Shown here: in pieces, positions 1 through 5,709 of the stretch
Layout: each line of letters opens with the position of its first letter
Numbering within the stretch: position 1 is the stretch's first letter
NCBI GenBank assembly: GCA_903859265.1
Contig: CAIOLZ010000082.1
Location: 1-5,709, forward strand
From: an uncultured beta proteobacterium
GTDB taxonomy: Bacteria; Pseudomonadota; Gammaproteobacteria; Burkholderiales; Burkholderiaceae_C
Length of the DNA: 5,709 nt
Direction: 5' to 3'
Translations under genes and position numbers: made by a program
The notes under the pieces: model-generated
Told to the model about the DNA's origin: nothing
Database searches by the model: none
Seen by the model: only the letters and a program-made list of their open reading frames with translations

Positions 1-1714
1 CGGCGTGATCTCCGGCGAGCACGGCATTGGTATTACCAAGCTGGAGTTTTTGAGCGACGCCGAGCTGCAACCCTTTACCGATTACAAAGCCCGAATCGAT
101 CCTGAGGGGCGTTTCAACAAAGGCAAGTTGTTGCGCCAGCCGAGCGACACCGCTTCGTCGCCGGGCAGCCCTTTAATCGCTGACCTGACCAACGCCTACA
201 CGCCATCATTTGGCTTGATGGGCCACGAGTCCATCATCATGCAGCAGAGCGACATTGGCGCGATTGCCGATTCGGTCAAAGACTGCCTGCGCTGCGGCAA
301 GTGCAAGCCGGTCTGCGCCACCCACGTGCCGCGCGCCAATTTGCTTTACAGCCCGCGCAACAAAATCCTTGCTACATCACTTTTGGTCGAGGCTTTTTTA
401 TATGAAGAGCAGACCCGCCGCGGCATCAGCATTCGACACTGGGAAGAGTTTGAAGACGTGGCCGACCACTGCACGGTGTGCCACAAATGCGAGTCGCCTT
501 GCCCTGTGAAAATCGACTTTGGCGATGTGACCATGAACATGCGCAACTTGCTGCGCAAGATGGGGCAAAAAAGCTTCCGTCCGGGCAACGCAGCGGCCAT
601 GTTTTTCCTCAACGCCACCAACCCCGAAACCATCAAACTCGCACGCGCCGCCATGGTCGGTGTGGGATTCAAGGTGCAGCGTTTTGCCAACCAGATGCTG
701 CGCCTCGCGGCCAAGGCTCAAACCGCCAAGCCGCCGGCCACGGTGGGCACCGCGCCGCTCAAAGAGCAGGTGATTCACTTCATCAACAAAAAGATGCCCG
801 GTGGTTTACCCAAGAAAACTGCACGCGCCTTGCTTGACATTGAAGACGCCGAGTACGTGCCCATCATCCGCAATCCGAAAACCACCAGCAGCGAAACCGA
901 GGCGGTGTTTTACTTCCCCGGTTGCGGCTCCGAGCGACTGTTCAGCCAGGTCGGATTGGCCACGCAAGCCATGCTCTGGCACGCCGGTGTGCAAACCGTG
1001 TTGCCGCCTGGTTATTTGTGCTGCGGTTACCCGCAGCGCGGCAGCGGGCAGGCCGACAAGGCGGAAAAAATCATCACCGACAACCGCGTGCTGTTTCACC
1101 GTGTTGCCAACACGCTCAATTACCTCGATATCAAAACCGTGGTGGTGAGTTGCGGCACCTGTTACGACCAGTTGCAGGGCTATGAATTCGACAAGATTTT
1201 CCCCGGCTGCCGCATCATCGATATCCACGAATACCTGCTCGAAAAAGGCATTACCCTCATTCCAGAGGGCGAGGGCGCAGGCTTTCAGGGCGCCGGTTAT
1301 CTGTACCACGACCCTTGCCACACGCCCATGAAATTGCAGGACCCGATGAAGACGGTCAAGTCGCTGGTCGGTACCGCCGTCCTCAAGAGCGATCGCTGCT
1401 GCGGCGAGTCCGGCACGCTCGGTGTCACGCGGCCCGACATTTCTACCCAAATCCGTTTCCGCAAGGAAGAAGAATTGCGCAGTGGCGAGGCGGAACTGCG
1501 CGCCTTGCAGCCTACTACCGGCAACATCAAAATTCTCACCAGCTGCCCCAGTTGCCTGCAAGGCCTGTCGCGCTACGGGAACGATTTGAACAATGGATTG
1601 CTCGAGGCCGACTACATCGTGGTGGAAATGGCCAACCGCATTCTGGGCAAGGACTGGTTGCCCGAGTATGTGCAAATTGCCAATGCCGGTGGCATTGAGC
1701 GGGTGCTGGTCTAA
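1..1714 (+). CDS. FAD-linked / 4Fe-4S / CCG-domain oxidoreductase, C-terminal part (5' partial)
   Basis: The reading frame is open from the left edge (first full codon at 2) to TAA at 1712-1714, so the true start lies upstream. Counting Val at 5-7 as residue 1, it opens with the SGEHGIG motif that closes the FAD-oxidase C-terminal domain of the GlcD / D-lactate dehydrogenase type. Two 4Fe-4S motifs follow: C94-x2-C97-x2-C100-x3-C104 and C156-x2-C159-x2-C162-x3-C166. Then come two CCG domains, the first with C307, C339-C340 and C383/C386, the second with C438, C465-C466 and C514/C517. All expected cysteines are present. The order resembles a GlcD-GlcF fusion, E. coli YdiJ, or the long DUF3683-type FAD/FMN oxidoreductases of Burkholderiales. 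These oxidise a 2-hydroxyacid-like substrate and pass electrons through FAD and iron-sulfur clusters to a membrane or soluble acceptor. The substrate cannot be read from this part. No membrane segment is visible. Family assignment is firm; substrate is unknown. Confidence 0.93.
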   Translation, partial: GVISGEHGIGITKLEFLSDAELQPFTDYKARIDPEGRFNKGKLLRQPSDTASSPGSPLIADLTNAYTPSFGLMGHESIIMQQSDIGAIADSVKDCLRCGKCKPVCATHVPRANLLYSPRNKILATSLLVEAFLYEEQTRRGISIRHWEEFEDVADHCTVCHKCESPCPVKIDFGDVTMNMRNLLRKMGQKSFRPGNAAAMFFLNATNPETIKLARAAMVGVGFKVQRFANQMLRLAAKAQTAKPPATVGTAPLKEQVIHFINKKMPGGLPKKTARALLDIEDAEYVPIIRNPKTTSSETEAVFYFPGCGSERLFSQVGLATQAMLWHAGVQTVLPPGYLCCGYPQRGSGQADKAEKIITDNRVLFHRVANTLNYLDIKTVVVSCGTCYDQLQGYEFDKIFPGCRIIDIHEYLLEKGITLIPEGEGAGFQGAGYLYHDPCHTPMKLQDPMKTVKSLVGTAVLKSDRCCGESGTLGVTRPDISTQIRFRKEEELRSGEAELRALQPTTGNIKILTSCPSCLQGLSRYGNDLNNGLLEADYIVVEMANRILGKDWLPEYVQIANAGGIERVLV

Positions 1715-1728
1715 GACGCATAGAAGCG

Positions 1729-2982
1729 ATGGCCCGTCTTCTATTCATTTGGGAGCAGGGCAGCAATCTGGGGCACCTGAGCCTGTTGAAAATGCCCATT
1801 TCAGTCGCTCTGGAAATGGGCCATGAGGTTTTCCTCGCGGCGCGTGAGTTGCAAGACGTCAAGTCGGTTCTGGGCGACATGCCCATCGCGTATTTGCAGG
1901 CGCCAGTGCAGCGTTCTGAAAACGCCGCCCTGGCCGCGGACCCCACCCAATTTCTGAGTTACACGCATCTGCTTTCGAAGCAGGTTTTTCCGGCGGACGA
2001 TGCGTTGGAGGTGCTGTTGCGGGCGTGGAAGACCTTGTTTGGAATGGTGAATCCCCATGCCGTGTTGTTTGAGCACAGCCCCATCGCACTGCTGGCTGCC
2101 AAGTCCTGCCCGTTTGCAAAGATTCTGGTCGGTTGGGGATTTACCGTGCCCCCAATCTCACGCAATCCAGAAGAGCCATTTGCGCCTTTTCCCACCACGC
2201 CCCGAACGCCCGAAGTTCGTACTGCGTTATTGAATGACGACGCAGCACTACTCTGGAAACTCAACCGCATCCTAGCGAGAGTAGGTGACTCGCCTCTGAG
2301 CAATGTGCACGACTTGTATGGGCAGGCGGAGCACACCTTTTTGATGACATGGCCGGAGATTGACGCTTTTGGTCCCAGACTAGGGCAGCGGTATTTGGGC
2401 ATTGAATCGATACATGTGGACCGTGTCCCCGTGTGGCCTGCAGGGGAAGGCCCCCGGGTATTTGGCTATCTCCAAATGTTTCCAGCGCTGGAGCAGTTGG
2501 TCAAAGACCTTCTGGCAACCCCGGTGCGTGCCCTTTTGGTGGTGCGCAACGCACCACCCGCCGTGGTGCAGGCCTGCGCGGGTACCAGGGTGCAGATCAC
2601 CACCGAGATTCTCGACATGCGCCGCGTGGTGCAGGAGGCCGACTGGGTTATCAGCCACGGCAACCACAGTACGGTGGCCACCGTTTGCGCAGCGGGTGTG
2701 CCGCAGTTATTGATCCCTAGGCATCAGGAACAACTGTTTCAATCACTCAAATTGGTTCAACAGGGATGCGCTGCGATGGTCTTTCAGGACCAGACTGCGT
2801 TCTCCAATGCCATTCAAGTGATGCTAACCCAGCCTGCCTTGAAGACCAATGCCATACGGTTGCAAAATTCAATGTTGCCATTTGAGGCCATGGGCGGGAA
2901 AGAAATGGTCCGGGAAACATTGGGCAAGCAAGGACTACCGAATGCAAACAACAGTTCGACCGTCAATCACACTGGTTACTGA
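1729..2982 (+). CDS. GT1-like (GT-B fold) glycosyltransferase
   Basis: A 417-residue protein of normal length for family 1 / MGT-type transferases, which move a sugar from a nucleotide donor to an acceptor in the cytosol. The N-terminus (MARLLFIWEQGSNLGHL) is the first Rossmann strand plus the G-x-N-x-G-H loop at the acceptor side. The C-terminal half has a donor-binding region: DWVISHGNHST at about residues 305-315, then a G-V-P stretch and LLIPRHQEQ at about 327-335. This matches the HGG-x-(S/T) ... P-x-x-x-(D/E)Q pattern of GT1 enzymes, with HGN in place of HGG. No signal peptide or membrane helix is seen. It starts 14 bases after the oxidoreductase stop without a well-placed Shine-Dalgarno (AGAAG at 1722-1726 is only two bases from ATG), so it probably depends on read-through from upstream. 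Its last 13 codons overlap the next gene. Donor and acceptor are unknown. GT1 enzymes often glycosylate small or lipidic acceptors, so a surface polysaccharide role is inference. Confidence 0.85.
   Translation: MARLLFIWEQGSNLGHLSLLKMPISVALEMGHEVFLAARELQDVKSVLGDMPIAYLQAPVQRSENAALAADPTQFLSYTHLLSKQVFPADDALEVLLRAWKTLFGMVNPHAVLFEHSPIALLAAKSCPFAKILVGWGFTVPPISRNPEEPFAPFPTTPRTPEVRTALLNDDAALLWKLNRILARVGDSPLSNVHDLYGQAEHTFLMTWPEIDAFGPRLGQRYLGIESIHVDRVPVWPAGEGPRVFGYLQMFPALEQLVKDLLATPVRALLVVRNAPPAVVQACAGTRVQITTEILDMRRVVQEADWVISHGNHSTVATVCAAGVPQLLIPRHQEQLFQSLKLVQQGCAAMVFQDQTAFSNAIQVMLTQPALKTNAIRLQNSMLPFEAMGGKEMVRETLGKQGLPNANNSSTVNHTGY
2538..2558. repeat. Perfect 9-bp inverted repeat (hairpin) inside the GT1 gene
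   Basis: GGTGGTGCG (2538-2546) and CGCACCACC (2550-2558) are exact reverse complements around a CAA loop. Seven of the nine pairs are G-C, so an RNA hairpin should be stable. It encodes the strand before the donor domain (V-V-R-N-A-P-P, about residues 271-277). No T-rich tail follows, so it is not a standard terminator. It may simply reflect codon choice in a GC-rich stretch. Confidence 0.5.
2930..2934 (+). promoter_or_regulatory. Shine-Dalgarno deciding the start of the downstream GT2 gene
   Basis: AAGGA lies seven bases before the ATG at 2942, inside the end of the preceding glycosyltransferase gene. It supports the start at 2942 over the earlier in-frame ATG at 2849. The 31 residues between those two codons are rich in Cys, Trp and Lys and look like out-of-frame reading of the upstream gene, whereas the family's first strand (SITLVTEAYN) begins just after Met at 2942. 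Confidence 0.7.
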
Positions 2983-3946
2983 GGCCTATAACCTCGCAGA
3001 AGGGCAGTCCGAAGATTCATTCCTGGGCGCTGTAGCTGCCATCGACCAGATTGCCCAAGACAACCCTGATGTTCGTGCCGTTGTAATGGATCCTAGCAAG
3101 GAGAACATTTGCGCGCCCATACTGTCGCGTCACTACCCCCATATCCATTCCATTCATGTTCCCGGTCAGAGCTATGACGGTCAAAAAAACGCGATTTGCA
3201 GGGCCGTAGATACCGAGTTTGTGGTTTTTCTGGATGGTGACTGCAGCCCGTCACGTAAAGACTGGCTGTCGCAAATCCTATCCCCGCTGGCTGATCCCCG
3301 TATTCCCGCGGTGAGCGGACTCACTCTGTATGACGATGACTCGACCACGGGCAAGGCCATGTCCGTGCTTGATTTTGGTTTTTTGTTTATTGCGCCCGGA
3401 ATGCCCCTAGGCTGCTACGTGTCGAACAATATAGCGTTCAGGCGACAGTCAATGCTTGATATTCCGATTCCGGATGAAGGAATACTGCGGTCCTACTGCT
3501 ACAAGCATGCGCAACTGTATGAGCGCGCTGGGACACCCATCAGGTTTAACCCGGAAGCGCTGGTATTGCATGAATTGCCCGACATAGAGAAGGAAAGATT
3601 TCGACGGGGCTATGACTATGTTGCAGCGCTTTGGGCTGACCCCACGCTGGAAGAAACGTCATTACTCGAGCCGACAGACAATTTTGTGAAGTATATTTTG
3701 AACCAAAATCTGGGGCTGGCCTTCATGCGCCTGCAAAATGCGCCGCCACAGTTGGGTATTAACTCCAGAAATATCAATGAGATCGCTCAGGAAATTCAAA
3801 GACTTATCGTAAAAGATATTAATGGAATAACGACGGCGATCCGGCAAGGTGAGTCAGATGGTTCCAATAAGGTTGCCAAGACCGCCCATTTGGCCTTGAA
3901 GTCCGCTCCAACTTTCCAAAGCCGCAGTGCATATTCATTGCAATAA
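2942..3946 (+). CDS. Glycosyltransferase family 2 (GT-A fold)
   Basis: A 334-residue protein when started at 2942. The N-terminus PSITLVTEAYNLAEG is the first beta strand and nucleotide-binding loop of GT2 enzymes. SYDGQKNA at about residues 79-86 precedes the strand VVFLDGDCSP, whose D98-G99-D100 is the DxD-type metal and nucleotide-sugar binding motif. A further region (about 129-160, ending in YVSNNIAFRR) resembles the acceptor-side segment of the fold, and a HELPDIEKERFRRGYDY stretch near 210-225 follows. No signal peptide or clear transmembrane helix is seen, so it should be a cytosolic or peripheral inverting transferase. The first 41 bases overlap the GT1 gene in another frame, indicating co-transcription and probably coupled translation. 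GC falls along the gene. Residues after about 240 match no motif I recognise. Sugar and acceptor are unknown; a role in making the same glycan as its neighbour is inferred from the arrangement. Confidence 0.87.
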   Translation: MQTTVRPSITLVTEAYNLAEGQSEDSFLGAVAAIDQIAQDNPDVRAVVMDPSKENICAPILSRHYPHIHSIHVPGQSYDGQKNAICRAVDTEFVVFLDGDCSPSRKDWLSQILSPLADPRIPAVSGLTLYDDDSTTGKAMSVLDFGFLFIAPGMPLGCYVSNNIAFRRQSMLDIPIPDEGILRSYCYKHAQLYERAGTPIRFNPEALVLHELPDIEKERFRRGYDYVAALWADPTLEETSLLEPTDNFVKYILNQNLGLAFMRLQNAPPQLGINSRNINEIAQEIQRLIVKDINGITTAIRQGESDGSNKVAKTAHLALKSAPTFQSRSAYSLQ

Positions 3947-3959
3947 TGCGATTTTATTT
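3937..3959 (+). terminator. Weak candidate rho-independent terminator for the plus-strand genes
   Basis: ATTGCA (3937-3942) can pair with TGCGAT (3947-3952) across an ATAA loop that contains the last bases of the GT2 stop codon. TTTATTT follows directly. The stem has only two G-C pairs and one G-U pair, so it is marginal. On the minus strand no T-rich tail follows the same stem, so it would serve only the plus-strand genes. Its position at the meeting point of two convergent gene blocks is the main support. Confidence 0.25.
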
Positions 3960-3966
3960 GCTGGAG

Positions 3967-4854
3967 TCATTTCGACAAAATGGTTTCAATCTCCAATAGC
4001 GGAATTCCCGGATTTTTGAAATTCCCGGCAACCTGAATTGAATAAACGATGGCTTTATGGATTTCTGATACCTGACAAATGCCATCACGAGGAGGTGATC
4101 CAATGAGAATAGGTGGAATATTGACCTGAATAGTTTTCCCTTTTTTTTCGGGATCATCTTCCTGGGACAGCGTGTTGTGAATTGACGCGTAGAGTGTGGC
4201 GGACTCCTCTTGGGTCAAATTGATTTTCCGAATACTGAAAAGGTCAGATTTTGCTTCCAAATAAACACGATTAATTCGGGATTGCAGCCATCGGTCCTGA
4301 ATTTCGCAAAACTGCGTGCGTAATTCGTCGGAATGCTCAATCTCGCTTAACAAACTGGCTGGGAAACCGATCATCCGGACGCCGTGAAGCGACAGAAATG
4401 TTACGAAATCATCGTCTTCCCCGCCCCAGCCGGTATAGCTTTCGTCGTAGCCACCGACGCGAAAAAAATCATCCCGGTGACAAATGATGGATCCCCATGT
4501 CTGATAAGTCAGGGGATTGGCGCGATAGAAATTTCCGGGCTTAAGTTCAGGCAGTACATTGGCTGCGAAATCCGGATCCAGAAGAATATCTGCATCAAAA
4601 AATCCGAGCCACTGAGATGTGGCAACTGAAGCACCTGCATTTCTGGCACGGGACGCGTTGAATGTATGCGTGGGCCCTACGCGCACCACTTTCACGTCCG
4701 GAAAATTTGCGGCAACCCAGTCGCCGCTTTTTTCGGGACAACCGTAGTCCACGACAATGCATTCAACATTGGGTTGGGCCGCCACTCGGGGAAGTGTTTG
4801 CTGAAGATGCGACAAACGCCCCTTGCAGGTTGTGATGTGGGAAAACAAGGGCAT
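3967..4854 (-). CDS. GT2-type glycosyltransferase with galactosyltransferase-like C-terminal motif (Glyco_transf_7C)
   Basis: A 295-residue protein read right to left, ATG at 4854-4852, TGA at 3969-3967. The N-terminus HITTCKGRLSHLQQTLP (about residues 6-22) is the nucleotide-binding start of GT-A transferases. SRARNAGA (68-75) precedes FFDADILLDP with the D87-x-D89 metal-binding motif. GGYDESYTGWGGEDDDF (134-150) is the WGxEDDD signature of beta-1,4-galactosyltransferase and chondroitin-synthase type domains, where the acidic residues serve the acceptor site and catalysis. The last 110 or so residues match no domain I recognise. There is no signal peptide or membrane helix. It starts one base after the UXS stop (TAA-A-ATG), with GGA eight bases upstream of ATG, so translation is probably coupled to UXS. 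GC is low, near 40% in the 3' half. An A8 tract sits at codons 235-238. The sugar is unknown: the motif suggests a galactose or hexosamine enzyme, the partner suggests xylose. Confidence 0.87.
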   Translation of the reverse strand: MPLFSHITTCKGRLSHLQQTLPRVAAQPNVECIVVDYGCPEKSGDWVAANFPDVKVVRVGPTHTFNASRARNAGASVATSQWLGFFDADILLDPDFAANVLPELKPGNFYRANPLTYQTWGSIICHRDDFFRVGGYDESYTGWGGEDDDFVTFLSLHGVRMIGFPASLLSEIEHSDELRTQFCEIQDRWLQSRINRVYLEAKSDLFSIRKINLTQEESATLYASIHNTLSQEDDPEKKGKTIQVNIPPILIGSPPRDGICQVSEIHKAIVYSIQVAGNFKNPGIPLLEIETILSK

Positions 4855-4855
4855 T

Positions 4856-5709
4856 TTATGTATCCGGAGTGTCTTGCGCAGTATGGGCTGCTGTTAAAAG
4901 GCGCTTGAAATACGCAACAGTTTCGGTCAGGCCTTCATGACGGCCAAATTTGGGTTCCCATCCCAGCTTTTCTTTTGCAAGATCGATATTGGGACAGCGT
5001 CGGACGGGATCGTCGGCAGGCAGGGGGTGATAAATAATTTTTCCACCACAACCGCACAAGTCAATTACTTCATGTGCCAATTTCCCAATTGTTATCTCTT
5101 CAGGGTTCCCCAAATTGACCGGGCCACAAAAATCGTCGCTGCTTTCCATGAGGCTAACCAGTGCCTCTACCATATCCTGAACATAACAAAAAGCCCGCGT
5201 CTGGGAGCCGTCTCCGTACAGGCTAATTGGCTCGTTGCGAAGAACCTGAACAATAAAGTTGGAAACCACACGGCCGTCGTTGCATAACATACGGGGGCCA
5301 TAGGTATTGAAAATTCGGGCTACCTTTATTTTTAGACCATATTGTCGGTGGTAATCGAAAAATAGCGTTTCGGCGCAACGTTTCCCTTCGTCGTAGCAAG
5401 ATCTAATACCAATCGGGTTGACGTTACCCCAATAGGATTCGACTTGCGGATGATTCGTCGGATCTCCGTAGACCTCGCTGGTGGAGGCTTGGAGAATCTT
5501 GGCCTGAACTTGCTTTGCAAGGTCCAGCACATTGATGGCACCTTGCACACATGTTTTGGTAGTCTGCACCGGGTCCCTCTGGTAATGCACAGGTGAGGCT
5601 GGGCAGGCCAAATTGTAAATCTCGTCAACCGCTTCAACCTGGCCCGCCAGTGGCTGCGTCACGTCGTGCGTTTGCAACTTAAATCGAGGGTTGGATAGAA
5701 GGTGCGCAA
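4856..5709 (-). CDS. UDP-glucuronic acid decarboxylase (UDP-xylose synthase, UXS), 5' partial
   Basis: An extended short-chain dehydrogenase/reductase that converts UDP-glucuronate to UDP-xylose with bound NAD+, through a 4-keto intermediate, in the cytosol. The frame stays open to the right edge; 283 full codons are visible, and about 30-60 N-terminal residues holding the GxxGxxG NAD loop lie outside. Counting Leu at 5677-5675 as residue 1: HDVT (4-7), [15 protein letters not shown] (18-32), the STSEVYGDP segment (65-73), then [14 protein letters not shown] with catalytic Y95 and K99. [21 protein letters not shown], a YGDG-Q-R-F-Y-V substrate-binding segment and [13 protein letters not shown] follow. 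The RSCYDEGKR and DGRVVSNF motifs separate UXS from dTDP-glucose dehydratases and UDP-glucose epimerases. Just before DGRVVSNF it reads MLCN where MHPN is usual. The TTG at 5677 is not a real start, because family-like sequence (NPRFKLQ) continues upstream. It overlaps no gene and is followed after one base by the transferase, so both are probably one transcript. Confidence 0.94.
   Translation of the reverse strand, partial: AHLLSNPRFKLQTHDVTQPLAGQVEAVDEIYNLACPASPVHYQRDPVQTTKTCVQGAINVLDLAKQVQAKILQASTSEVYGDPTNHPQVESYWGNVNPIGIRSCYDEGKRCAETLFFDYHRQYGLKIKVARIFNTYGPRMLCNDGRVVSNFIVQVLRNEPISLYGDGSQTRAFCYVQDMVEALVSLMESSDDFCGPVNLGNPEEITIGKLAHEVIDLCGCGGKIIYHPLPADDPVRRCPNIDLAKEKLGWEPKFGRHEGLTETVAYFKRLLTAAHTAQDTPDT

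Noticed and set aside
806..1675. A long open frame of 289 codons on the minus strand, opposite the oxidoreductase
   Set aside because: It lies wholly opposite a gene with all its cysteine motifs intact, shows no recognisable domain, and long antisense frames are common in GC-rich genes.
1959..2402. Minus-strand frame of 147 codons opposite the GT1 gene
   Set aside because: No domain, no Shine-Dalgarno context checked as convincing, and it fully overlaps a gene with recognisable motifs.
2849..2941. Upstream in-frame start for the GT2 gene
   Set aside because: The extra 31 residues look like out-of-frame reading of the GT1 gene, and a good Shine-Dalgarno precedes the ATG at 2942.
4003..4028. 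AATTCCCGG repeated twice, 17 bases apart
   Set aside because: Only two short copies inside a coding region, with no further copy or symmetry; likely chance.
4384..4908. Plus-strand open frames of about 80 codons opposite the GT2/7C gene
   Set aside because: They are mirror frames of a gene with clear DxD and WGGEDDD motifs and resemble no family.
5675..5677. TTG as the start of the UDP-glucuronate decarboxylase
   Set aside because: Family-like sequence continues upstream in frame to the window edge, and the NAD-binding loop would be missing from a protein starting here.

Overview
The window looks like a piece of a betaproteobacterial chromosome, most likely Burkholderiales and possibly Comamonadaceae. 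The placement rests mainly on the first gene: its long fused FAD / 4Fe-4S / cysteine-rich (CCG) oxidoreductase architecture, and the conserved linker leading into the first iron-sulfur motif, are familiar from that order. Its roughly 60% GC fits. This is family recognition from memory, not a database result.

Layout. (1) Positions 1-1714, plus strand: the C-terminal part of the oxidoreductase, cut by the left edge. (2) 1729-2982, plus: a GT-B fold, GT1-like glycosyltransferase, 14 bases after the oxidoreductase stop. (3) 2942-3946, plus: a GT-A (family 2) glycosyltransferase overlapping gene 2 by 41 bases and having its own good Shine-Dalgarno. (4) 3967-4854, minus: a second GT2-type glycosyltransferase carrying the WGGEDDD signature of the galactosyltransferase C-terminal domain (Glyco_transf_7C). 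(5) 4856-5709, minus: a UDP-glucuronate decarboxylase (UDP-xylose synthase, UXS), cut at its N-terminus by the right edge. Genes 5 and 4 are one base apart and read in that order. The plus and minus blocks converge on a 20-base gap near 3947-3966. No stretch longer than 300 bases lacks a gene.

How the genes may work together. UXS makes UDP-xylose from UDP-glucuronate in the cytosol. The transferase coupled to it, and the two opposite ones, are plausible users of nucleotide sugars in building a surface or secreted glycan, or in glycosylating a smaller acceptor. No polymerase, flippase, exporter or initiating transferase is visible, so the product cannot be named. The oxidoreductase is probably an unrelated metabolic gene marking the border between conserved chromosome and a glycan locus. 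GC falls from about 60% in gene 1 to about 40% in parts of gene 4, which fits a more recently acquired or variable glycan region.

I see no RNA gene, CRISPR array, insertion sequence, attachment site or origin. Nothing clearly amounts to an undescribed system. The most unusual points are the GT1/GT2 pair attached directly to a redox gene, the UXS-transferase coupling, an A8 tract in gene 4 that could switch its C-terminus, and a perfect 9-bp hairpin inside gene 2.
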